Program-made: the position numbers and the translations under genes
Notes under the pieces: model-generated
The model's input: the letters and a program-made list of their open reading frames with translations, nothing else
The model's database searches: none
Told to the model about the DNA's origin: nothing
From: Takakia lepidozioides
Taxonomy: Eukaryota; Streptophyta; Takakiopsida; Takakiales; Takakiaceae
Length of the DNA: 60,000 nt
Assembly (NCBI GenBank): GCA_030704615.1
Contig: CM060731.1
Coordinates: 66,198,756 to 66,258,755, forward strand
Direction of reading: 5' to 3'
Shown: one piece after another, positions 1-12,000 of the stretch
Numbering within the stretch: the first letter of the stretch is position 1
Layout: every line of letters starts with the position of its first letter

Positions 1-32
1 AAAAAAAGGAAGAGGTGAGTCTGGTGGCCTAA

Positions 33-433
33 GAGCATCTCCACAGTGTCACGGTACCTGCCAAAAAACGGCAATCTAGCGTGGCGGGGTCCTTAAAAGC
101 ACAGGTTGCTCCACGGTTGCCTATGTCGGGTAGAATTGCTCGGGTAGAATTGCTCCAGCCCCCGCCTTTAAATCTGCCTCGGCATGGCACTTTTGCCAAA
201 CATATAGGACCCAGCCAACCACTCTACATTAAATTTGTGAGGTCAAAGAGATATTATGTCCTCGGTCAACACGCCAAGATGGTGATCAAGCACCGGCATG
301 CCTAGGGGGGGGGATCTCTGCCGGGTCTGCTACGGTTGGGAGTGCCAACCAAAGAGTCCTTGTAAACAATACCGTCACCCCTGTAACCGGGGTATATAAC
401 GTTTGACAGGCCGTGCTCACCGTGGAGATGCTC
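33..433. mobile_element. Putative MITE with GAGCATCTCCAC terminal inverted repeats
   Basis: The segment begins GAGCATCTCCACAGTG and ends with the complement of GAGCATCTCCACGGTG. This gives terminal inverted repeats of about 16 bp with one mismatch around a roughly 400-bp body. No transposase reading frame is present, so it would be non-autonomous. The flanks are TAA on the left and TAC on the right, so a 3-bp target duplication is only approximate. The inverted repeat is seen directly; the MITE class is inferred. Confidence 0.5.
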
Positions 434-1350
434 TACGACCGGCCTCTCACTATTAAAATGTAAATGGGGACGGCCACGTTAAAACCTCTTTAAAAGAAAC
501 CTTATTTCTTTTATTTAAAAAAAAAATCTCAAGGGACAAACGGAAGAGAATACCACACCAACAAGGTAGAAAAATTTGAACCCAGAATCACCTGGGTGGC
601 ACTCAGAGATCTATCTCTACTTAGTTAATTTAACGCCTATTTAACTTATAAAAGCCTTATCCTTAAGTAGAATTAACAATCATCCAAAGAAAACTTCAGG
701 TTCTCTCTTCTTTCTGGCTTAAGAAAAACCAAGAAAAAAAGAAGAAGAAAAAAACCAAAAATGCCTAGGGTAGAAGTACCAGTTATGACTTGACAAGTTA
801 ATGAATGTGTATAAATTTTGTATTTTTAGAGGTCATGTAATACACACCAGGGTTTATATAGGATAGATTTCTGTAGTTGAACGTTTAATGGAATTCTTCC
901 TTTTTTTTAAGGTTAAAAGTCATCAGAAGTTGATAAAATCTTGATCCTGTTTTGGTGCACCATGTTCCTATTGTGGTGCGCCTTATTCCTTGGAGCTTGG
1001 GATTATAACCATTTTAGAAGGTAATGATACCATTGGAAAGCTCTTCATCTGCCCCATCTCTTTGTAGTTAGAGCAATTTTTAATAGACCTCATCTACTCG
1101 GAATAATTTGAGTTTTTCATAAGTAACCATAATAGGTGCACCTGCTAAATTGCAATTTTAGTACCTTGGGTTGTAACTTAACTTGTAACCATTCTAGAAA
1201 ATAAAGGGACTGCCTGCCAACGCGTCTAACGTCCAGCGAGGCCCTGGTATCAGGCTGGGCGTTATTAACATGCAAGTGGTGAACATTGATGGCACATGTC
1301 CTTTTGGAGTAGCAATTCCCAACAACCTCAAGAGTACTGTGGATCAAAAG

Positions 1351-1480
1351 ATTGTACTCATAAGACGTTGTTTGCCGTAGCCTTGTGGCCATTGACCCCG
1401 CGCCCAGTTTGAGCGGGAACAAAAGGGACAGAACCTACCTCCGTCAGGGGCTGACGTTGGTAGTAAGACTTACCTCCATA
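1351..1480. repeat. Dispersed 130-bp repeat, copy A
   Basis: This segment recurs in direct orientation at 4111-4240 with only a handful of substitutions. On the minus strand it can be read as a short open frame (motif SYYQRQPLTEVGSVPFVPAQ), which continues beyond the repeat in this copy and points to a piece of a coding element. Its family is not recognised. Confidence 0.75.
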
Positions 1481-2544
1481 TAAAGAATTAATCCGGGTTT
1501 TCCAGATATCCTCTAGAAATCCCTTCACACAAGCATCAATCTGCTGTGTGTGATTTGCCCAAAAACTAGGCCTCAGGAGGGCCTGGGCTTTTGGCTCAGC
1601 CTCGAGACTTTCAAAGTTGGTAAACAGGGGTACAGGCACAATTCCCTTAATAGATGTGGATCAAAAGAGAAGGAGAGGTTAGATCAGTGGTTGAGAAGGT
1701 CCTGCTGGCTGTTGAATGGCAAAGTGCATGAAGTTACCTCTCACTTTCTCCAGCGCTGATGTGGGGTAGTAGATGGGGAGCACTAATAAATCCTGCCGCA
1801 TCCAGTTGGTTGGCATTGACTATTGACGATGGGCACATCGTTACAGGGAGAGGGACACCACCTGCTCGGCATGTTGACTCGCCTTGACTCCGCAGACAGA
1901 TCGGATATCATCTGGGTACTAGAAGATCATCTGGAAAACAGGGTCCTGTGGAAGCTCACTCACACTGTCTGACATGTAAGGAAAAGGAATCAAACATCGC
2001 AGCTGACACTGTTGGATCAAAGGAAGGATCTGGTAGAGGGAAAGGTAGATCAAGTGTTAAGAAATCACTGTCACCTGCCTCAGGTATCACTCCATCTACA
2101 CCTCAATGTGTGCTTCCTTGGGAGGAGGTGCCATCCTTTTTCTTTCAAGTCATAGGCCATCATCAGCCGAGACAAATTGTAAAAAAGCTCCAAGTGATTC
2201 CTGGTGAGTGATTAGCACACAGAGCTATCTATTCCACTAAGAGACATGCACAACATTTGTCACTGCAAGCACACAGGGACCCACATCATCTGCATCTTGG
2301 ACAAGGTTCATACTAGATCAAAGGTACCATGAAAGCAAAACTTGGTTATCAAGGAAGAGGAACCTCCTGAGATGAATCTTTCAGCAACCATGCTACCATC
2401 ACTGAAGGCAACATTTCAAATGACAGACAAAAGCCAGCTTACCTCCTGGGAATGGAACAGAACAAGAAAGTCGAACAACCAAAGAAAATGATATGTACAA
2501 AATATATGGATTGCAAAGCTGTGTTAAAGGTTTTCCAGATAGTC

Positions 2545-2550
2545 TTTATT
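2545..2550 (-). other. Candidate polyadenylation signal of the FN3 gene
   Basis: The minus strand reads AATAAA here, about 485 bases past the stop codon at 3035-3037. A plant 3' UTR of this length is plausible. Only the hexamer and its position support the call, and other AT-rich sites could serve. Confidence 0.3.
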
Positions 2551-3034
2551 TGGAAAGAATTTATGTTGGGTGATTTAATACAAATGGAACCTACCAATAG
2601 AGATTCTCTCTACAAAGCAGGTGCGCACATCCAGACCATATGCTGTGCAGTCAAAAGTTAAAAGAATGAGGCAGCTATATATTTATATCTATCCCTGCAC
2701 CAGTGACTTCTCAATTAGATTCACAAATTTCCGTCCTCTCTAAATCTCTCTTAGTATCATGCGTACAAAAGTAATCACCCTGGAAGGTAGTAACTAATAA
2801 TCCTATAACATCCCCTCATGTCTTGGTTTGAGAGCCTCTCTAATCAGCTGGCTAGTAAAGTGGGGATGCCTTCACACAACAAATGGCTTCTTGTTTGTAG
2901 ACGGACGAATGTGTCCCTTTCCCTAGCAAGGTATGTCTGACTAACAATACTTTGTCTGTCTGAGTGGGATTTGGCGACAATGCAATTGGTGAGGAGGCAA
3001 TGCCTCACCAGGGTGCCACAACTCTCTAGATCCC

Positions 3035-6000
3035 TCAACCAAGGCCCATCAATAGAGAAGCTGCCAACGTCCCTGTGATGCCCACAGCTGCCACCCACCG
3101 CCGTGCTTTGAGACTCCAAGGGTTTTGCAACTCTCTGGCTCTTTTAACACAGCCATTGATGGAACGCAAGACACCATTCCACAGCTCCCTTTGGAGATGG
3201 GGCTTTTTGCTCCCCTCAAATGGTTGCTGCCTTGCCACAGTCATTGCTGTGGACCAGGGGCACCAAGGGCTGTAACAGATCCCACTTATCCCATTTGCAC
3301 GCACCCGAAATCGGTATGTGTTGTCTGCAACCAGACCCTTCACTTCACACCTGCCACCAACCATTCTCATCCTCTGACAAGTTTCGTGCGAGGCTAATAG
3401 GAAGACTGATTTCAGGTCTCCACAAAGTGTATCTAATGGTGCTGCATGGTTTTCAGATGAAAGGCATGCCTCATATACAACAAAAACCACAAGTTGCAAT
3501 CACAGAACCTGCTAGGACTTACATATATTACTTAGTACTGAATATTCTCTTTTGACAAATGCAAGAACTTACCGGGTATAGCACCCCTCGTACACTTGCG
3601 TACGTCTCTCTGCAGCACCGAGATCTTCCATCTCCACTGTGTATGAGACAGTCTCGGCAATACCGTCACCATGGCATGCTGATTCAGTGACTGCCTGGAC
3701 AACATCATGCTCCATTGATGAATCCAGCCATTGAATGGTCAGAGAGGTCCCAGATGTGGAGACAAGCTTTGGGGTTTGAGGTGTGGGTGGAGGCAGAACA
3801 GGAAGTGTGACTGATGCACACTCACTCAATGCACTGGCCCCTAAGGCATTCAACGCCTGCCAACAACACCAAAAATTTTAGAGAGAGCAGGCAGAAAGAA
3901 GAAACATTACAATGTCCACATTGAGCCCTGAGGGGACAATTGTACAAGCAGCATGCATATTAAAAAACTACAGATTTCGCCTCTGTGGCTTGGCTTCTCT
4001 TGGCTTTGCTGAGATGTTAGCTGAAGAGCTATTATTGTAAAGTTTCTTTGCTACTTAAATGTAATCACGAGACATTTGCCGTCTTTGCTACTTTTCAGGG
4101 AGAGAGAGAGATTGTACTCATAAGACGTTGTTTGCCGTAGCCTTGTGGCCATTGACCCTGCGCCCAGTTTGAGCGGGAACAAAAGGAACAGAACCTACCT
4201 CTGTCAGGGGCTGACGTTGGTAGTGTGACTTACCATCATATATAGGGAGAGAGAGAGAGAGAGAGAGAGAGAAGAAATTAACTTTTTAATGTCCATGGGT
4301 GACAAACAAGGTCCATGCCAAACCAAAAAGGTCCAAAAATAACCCAATCTATCCTTGGAGATTGACATGCCTCCTGCAGGTGGGCTGCCAAGCACTTCCG
4401 GTCCTCGAAACTGCCAAAGATGGGAAGTCTCTAAAGTGACAGAAGAGAGATCATTTATACAGCTGGGAATAGGTCCAGCATTGAGAAGAAAAGAAAACAA
4501 GAAACAATGGGGCGAGCTCCAACGACAAAACTGGTAACCACGGAAGATGATACATAGTGAGGTAAAATACCTGCACAGCAACATGGTAGCATGAGGCAGG
4601 TACAAGTTTTGTCGCCTTGTATGATGTTGCTCCTCCTTCATACACCTGCCATCTCCCCTATCTTGATTAGTGATAGTCAATGTCACGAGTCCCCATACTC
4701 ACCAGAAATATTTCTACAATTGGAACAGTATTCTCACTGGATCAGCTGTTGGTCTGTTTCTTGCAACTGACGGCAGCACTACTAGACAAGTCACTCACTT
4801 TTTGAAGCCGGCCTCCTTTGCCATCATCCATCATGAGCTTGAAGCTGTTGCACATTTTACATAAAACATGAAAATCCACCAATGCATCAGCCTGTATGTA
4901 AGCAGGTGTCTATGCACAGAAACAACTGACATATGTAACTTTCAGAAGGTCATTCTACATTCAATAGGATATAACTGTACCAGGCCATGCACACCAGATC
5001 ATACACGAGCCAAGCCATCCTTTAGATACATGCTCTTGTATACGCTAGTTGCTATCATTCTGCGGTTTAGGCACTGAACTATGATGGTCACTGGAGTATG
5101 GAACCATTGTACCTTATGGAGTCAGGACAATGTTGCAAACAGGATCCGGAGAAAACCAACCTGGTCACAGGCATGCCATTATCGTGGGTGGGAGCACTCC
5201 ATCGGATGCGCATTCCAGTGGGAGTGATGGAGCCAAAAGTGGGGCGGGTGGGTGCCTCCGGTGCAAAAGCACAGGTTGATACCTCAATGCTTGGACTCGG
5301 GGGAGAAGCACCCATATCATTGTGGGCTACTAACCTAAAGCTGTAAGGTCTGCCAGGCAGCAGATCCAGCACCTTGTATCTGCAATTCCCGAAGATTCCC
5401 ATTATCTTCAGCCTGTCTCTGTTTTCCTTTTACCAATCATAACAAGAGACTCTGGGTTTTGAAATCTTGACCTCGCCAACTACAGTGTGACAAAGTTGTG
5501 AATTGGATAATGTGTCGTCTGTCTATAGTTTCTTGCTTCTTTCTCATAAGCTCTTTGAGCTTCCTGTGGACGTTATGAAGTACCATTTCAATTCATTTCC
5601 TGTGTTGCCCAGAGAGCCTCTCCTGAGTATTATTCATGTATAGAATACAATTGCTCAACTATAGAGGGATGGGTTAACTGAGTCACATAGCACATCCTGA
5701 TACATGGGAGTAATAGGGCCACAGAGAAGCATAAAACAAAGAACAAGCAAAAGGATGAGGAGTTAGGTGGTTTTACTGAAGATGAGGTCCATGGTAGATT
5801 TGATCCCATGTTGATGATGACAGACTGCTGCTGCTGCGCACTGCAGTATCCTGCCTGGTAGCTTTCTTGCGACTGGTTTTTCTTCCTTTGTTTGGACCGT
5901 TGCTTGTGTTATCAGTTTCCTTCAGAAGTATACAGTCAGTACTGGACACCACCCTTGCCATCTGAAGGCTGAGATTGGAGACTGCTGAGCCATTGTCTTG

Positions 6001-9000
6001 CTCTGGAACCTACAAGGCAGAACAGGGATTGCTGAGGTACAATCCTTGTTCATATAGCAACCTCATTGGTATTCAATCTACTGCAAGTAGCTATATAGAG
6101 CTCTGCTGCACTCTGGGAATGTCTGAGAATCTACACCAAGTTTAATAAAGAGAGATAGACAGATCAACAACAACCTCCCATGTAAGGGTCACTGAAAAGG
6201 GTGTTGCTTCCATATCTCTTGGGGGGTGTGGGGCACATGGAGCTGCAGCTGCAGTTGAGGCAACCATAAAATCGCTGAATGCACTTTGCCCAGCTGCATT
6301 CCTTGCCTGCCAATTCACAACCACTGGCCATCAGTGCTTTGACTCGTCTTGTAGGGATGTGTACTAGCTTCAAGTCTTTCCTGGTTATGCATCACCAGAG
6401 GATGTTATGCCAGCTTGCCCAGAGTGGCTGGTCTCCACATCGAAGGAAAGCTGAGAATGTAGAAGCAAAAGATCCCAGGTAACAATAATTGAAACCAGAA
6501 CACAAAAATGACCAGAACCCGACAGCACATTTGACCAGCCAAACACCTTGGTGCTAGCTGTGTGAACACACAGATACAAATGACTCCTCTACGATTGTTG
6601 TCATGCCAATCCTGCTAAGAGCTGGTAGTTGTTGAAAAACAAAGACTAAGTTTCCATGGACAACCTGAACACGAAATGCATAGCTTGTAAAAGGCTGAAG
6701 TTTGCTGATGGTGTACGCTGTGCTTGGCCCATCATACACATCTCGCAAAGCAGGGTTACTGACGAGCCCATTTACAGTTACATCACTGCAGATTGTGTTC
6801 AAGCAGGTAGAGGCAACCTCACTCTTATGGAAACGGTCAAACTCGTCCTCACTGGTACCTGCACGGAACATATCTTAACTTATACTTTGACACAATAAAC
6901 CACAATATTGACAATGTTTTACAAGCACTGGATTTTATCTATGACTACGACATAAATGCCTGTCCAATCTCACGTTTCAGTGAACTTATCAGAAGCTTGC
7001 TAGACCACCATGACAGCTGCAGTCATGCTGCAAACAAAACCTACCAATATACTGCTAGGAAATCAACTATCGAGCAACAACCAAAAGTTGCATCACTAAT
7101 CTAGAACAATAATGATCCAACCTTATCCAGATATGACGTGCAGCAGAGTCATCTATCTATCATTGATTCTGCACAATAGTCAACCCCTCCTTAGAAAATC
7201 CCAACAGGAAAACAAACAACCCTACCTGCTTCACTAGGTGGGGGTCTGTTTTTCTGTGAAGATTTCTCACTTTCCCAAGAGCTGCTGGTGTAGCTGGATG
7301 TAGAAGACATACTATGTGATGGGGAAGGCAGCTGTGTAGAATGGCTTAGGCGGGCACCATGGCCTCTCGAAGCTGCTGGACCCAGGACCTCCATATGCTT
7401 GCTGGGGTTTTCCCCTTCTTTAACATTCCCAGTACAGAAGCTGTGGTCACTAGAAGGAAGATGCTGGCCACCATATCCAAGAATTAGCATCTGTAGGTGA
7501 TATGACATTATTGCTGCTCCATTGGCTTCTGGAGGACTCCACCTGCAACAAGAGTTGCACACACATTGGTAAGGCTGTGATTGTGGGTAGTTTGCCAAGA
7601 AAGATATTAGCATGCTGAAACTTGCGAGTCAGGAATGTATATCTGTACTGGTGAAGGACCCATATGGACCTTTTCATACCTCAAAGATATAATTGTGGTA
7701 GCTGGGTTACCAACAATGACTGGTGGCTCTGGAGATGATGGGTGGGTAGGCGGAGTCTTTAGTATGCTTGTACCTGCAACAAGAATTTCCCCCTGTTTCA
7801 GGTGACGACCCTCGGGATGGACACACTCACAACCAAAATGTGGGATACCTGGACACCCTGCAGCAGAGCTAGATTTTCAAGCAAGCTACTGCTCATAAAC
7901 AATTGCACCAGCAGGTACAATCAGGATTAGTTCTGACTTGGTGGACAATTTCTCATCGTGGAAGAACTTGAGGTTGCCACAAAAGAGCACATGATGTGAC
8001 AACTGTTAATTGAAATCAAAATACAGGACTTCATGGTTCGGCAAATAATCACCACTCCAAGGGCTGACTCCGAGCTTGTTGAGTGCCTGAACTCGAAAGC
8101 CATAGCTGCCACCTGGATGCAGACCTCCCAGGGCAAAGTTGGATTCAATTCCACGGTACACACTCAAATAGCCCTTAGCGTCCCCTTGCCTTGTTCCAAC
8201 GCTATTTGGCAAGTGTCCTTCGTCTCCAAATTCTTCCAAGACTTGCATCTGCAGAACAGGTGCAGCCCATGCACATGATTTCCACCCACAAACATTATAT
8301 ATCCAGACTGGATGAGAAACCTGTGCCATTAATACTTGCCAAATACAGAGGCAACTGTGTCACCTACTTCAAAATTCTACTCATTTGTGCACATATATAT
8401 ACAAGGAAACCACTCACAATACAGAAGTGATCGGCACATGCAACTGCATGTTTGGAAATGTTGAAAGTACCTCAAGGCGGAAGGAAGTGACTTGGGATCC
8501 ACCATCATGGGCAGGAGGGTGCCACCCCACAGTAAGGCTGCGGCTTGAACACTCCAGTGCTGTTGGATTTGATGGGGCCTCTGGTGGTCCAGGTGCTGTG
8601 CTGAAGAGTGCTGAAGACAGCCACATCATGTACAGGACAGTAAGTAATTCTCCACTTGAGCGTACTTCCTTCATAAACCAGACTACATATCCTCTCCACC
8701 TCTTCCAGCTTCTGGTCATCTCTCCGCTTCTCCAATACTAAGTAACATACACCATTGAACATCTTCTGAGTACATTCTGTTTCTAAGCAAAGAGCCAACC
8801 GTACCTTCACTAGAAAAGCCACTTTTACCCATTAAATTAACAGCCTGCACACGCACTTGATACTGATGGCCTGCATATCCATTGAGAGACAGAAGGGAGT
8901 GAGGAACAAAAATGAACAATCAGCAGGTGGGGTATAAGGTAGAAGAGTAACTTTGACAAAGCTACTGTGCACACTCAAAAGCAAGAGAAAGAAACCAGAA

Positions 9001-12000
9001 CTTCATGCATGCAGAACTGATCTAGAGTACATACAAAGAGCACAATGAGAAGCGTATCAAACAAATGGCACCACATACCAGGAGAAAGGCCAGTGAGAGT
9101 GTGAGCCATAGCAGGTCCATAGTATATCAATGTCCAGGCTACCATCACATGCCCTTCCCTTCGCAAGGATGACACAGAGCGCATCTCCACCTCATATCTG
9201 CCAGCTCTTAGTTCCAGTTTCACTTCTTGTCAGGAATGGCATTAGGCATATCCAGTACATCTTACGATGCTCCTTCTGAGAAGATGCATAGCTCTCATGA
9301 GTTTTGCTTCCCAAAACATGGTCTACAACAACAGCAGTCTCAGATGCTTGATGGAAGCCAGGGCATAGTTCTCATGTCATGGGAGGTCCTGCGACTTGCA
9401 ATAGAAACAGCTGCAAAGTGCACAGAAAATAACTAATTGCCAAAAACCCTCCTGAAGTTTAAAGATAGCACTTTCTCCGTTGTTTGCAACCCCAGGTGAA
9501 GTTGCAATGACTTACGCTGTAATAGGGCTTCCACCATCACGTTCTGGAGGGCACCAGTTAACTAAAACATTTGTTGTGCTGCGCCCGGTGATGGTAGGTG
9601 TGGGAGGAGGATCTGGGGCTGAAAAACCGGTCAGAAGCTCCGCAGGCATGCTAAATGCACCCTTTCCTATATCATTGTGTGCCATTACTCTCACTCGGTA
9701 CACCTGGCCACTTTTTAAGCCTTCCATAGTGCAGCTGGACACACAATTGCTATGTTAGCAACATATCCTGACTACGAAGTCAGCTACAGTTACTATAACC
9801 GCACTGTTTCTCTATCCAGGTCCTTGTTGCATGTTCAAACACCTCTTTGTCAATGCTAAACCATCAACCAGTCTCATCTACGTTTACCAATTGTTGATGG
9901 GGGATAAATCGCTCTTTACCCTTCCTGAGATTCAACCAAGAAAGGAAAGGGGGAACAACAACATCATCGCCTGCAAGAAGAGCTGCAATGAGCCATAGCT
10001 CGAACATAGTCATACCTCGTATTTTCACCGCTGTACACGACCGTGAAAGGGCCCCCTTGAACTGCCAAGTTTACCGATGAAATTTAGTAATTCTCTTGAC
10101 AGACATCTGGGCATGGAATATCACTAAAGGTGTCGTGACGATGACATAAGCAAACTATACAGTGTAGTGAGAACCAAACTTAAGAGCGGGAGGTAGAGAG
10201 AAGAGAAAAGGACGGTATTTTAAGAGATTGGCTGACAAGCAGAAGTATGAACAATTAAATTTCATGGAATAGATATAGACACAAAGACAGACGCACACAA
10301 TGGGTTCGATGCCGAAAGAAACTTGCCATCATCACGTTCCAAAGTGTAGGCAGTGATCGGAGAGCCACAACAATGAGGCTCCTGCATCCCAAATCATTTC
10401 AGCCCACATGAGCCAAACTTCTGTGCCACAGACCATGTCAATATATCACACACACACACAGAGATGTGCATGCAAGAGCCTAGTTAACTGTAAACTGGCA
10501 TCTGAGAGTATAAAAATAAACGAGATCTATGATACTGAACACTCGCCATGCTGTGCATCTTTTCTGTTAGTCCCTTGTTTAAATTCCCATTACATATCCA
10601 CAAACCTTTGGGGGCAACGATCATTAAGCAAGAGAGATCCAGGAGCAAGAAAAGCACAAAAACCAAAACAAAGTTGCTCCTCTGCTAAAACCTAACACTG
10701 TAACTTAATGAGGTAATTTTGGGTCATTGTATTGAGGGTTGAAAACTCTACAACTTCACAGCTTTGGTCCTGAGGAGACTGCGCAGTCCCAATTTCTGCA
10801 AGAAGAATCCTTTACAGCTTGCCAGAGCCCATATGGCAATATCGATGGCAAGGTATAACAAACAGCAATGCCCATACTCCCTAAATATCGCTATGCGGAG
10901 TGATCATTAGAAAGGATGCCACCTGCCAGTTGACAGTGATAGATGTGGATGATGCAAACATCAGAGTGGGAGGCAGAGGAGGTGCTGGTACAGATGCAGC
11001 CGTGGTGTACATCACTCCTGCACTATATTCACTTCGTCCAATCGGGTTCACCGCCTGCAACACAGACGAAACAAGACATACAAAGAAAACTTCCTTCAGG
11101 ATGGATGGGTCCAATATCCAAATCTCTGAGGGTCAGATTGGCTGTCTCTGGAGCCAAACCATAAGAGCCTTGGGCCTCACATAGGAAGCCAAAGAAAGCA
11201 CAAACATATGGTTGGCTCAACAATGAGGCAGTAAGTAAAATCACAATAAGCATATCTGATCCACATAACCGAGAAGTGAATGACAAAGTGAACTCACCAA
11301 CACACGGAAATGATAGGCAGTGCCTGGTAACAAACGGGTCACCTTCGCCCCTGCCTCTTTTCCATTATACACCCGTACAAATCCCTGCGGTTGCCCACAA
11401 CAGTTGAAGGAGGTGTCTCTTAATAGCCTATATATACCATTGCTCTCAAACTACCACCGGTGGGAGAAGGATGTTGAGTCTACCAAGGAATGGATACAGA
11501 AGTAAGCATTTTTGCTGTTAGATTTTGGCGCGAGACAGGACCTAAGATGAAATCTACTTGCCATAAAACTTCAGAGTACCCAGATTCAGAAGTTTTTTGT
11601 TCACCGAAGCCACTTCAAAGGAAAAGAGAATACATTTGAGCTGGGGATGAAAGCCGTATCACCATCACCCTTGCCTGGAGGAGGCTTCATCTCCAGCCAG
11701 TACTCAGAGAGATGTACCCCTCCACACTCTGAAGGTGGGAACCACTTAACCTGCACTCTCACGTGAAAAGAGTTAGAGTTTCAACCCAATTTCTACTCTG
11801 CCTTGAACCACACAGCTACTGTGAGATTGGTTGGTAAACCTGTTAGCATCAGCTTATGGAAGTTTTTACTATGCAGAAAAAGCAAGGATAGAATGATGCA
11901 CTCTTCAACTATGCCCCTACCTTTGATTCTCGCAAGAGCTCTTTAGTTGTGCAATAGCAGCTAGTGGACCTCCTTAAAAAGCTGTATGACTGGGGTTCTA

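Larger units (their letters stand above)
434..3034. other. Unassigned region downstream of the FN3 gene
   Basis: No gene can be supported here. The part next to 3034 is probably the 3' untranslated region of the minus-strand FN3 gene. A frame at 1948-2211 (+) encodes 87 residues that are Ser/Lys-rich and end in LPWEEVPSFFFQVIGHHQPR. It has no clear start context and I do not recognise it. A minus-strand frame at 1358-1639 overlaps a dispersed repeat (1351-1480) and is treated as repeat-derived. The stretch 480-780 is A-rich. Confidence 0.5.

Noticed and set aside
1948-2211. Short plus-strand gene encoding LPWEEVPSFFFQ
   Set aside because: There is a faint resemblance to a plant DUF1639-type phrase, but no supporting start, splice sites or neighbouring exons.
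4204-4686. A 160-codon minus-strand frame with a Ser-Leu run
   Set aside because: It crosses exon 21 of the FN3 gene in the wrong frame and runs through the GA microsatellite.
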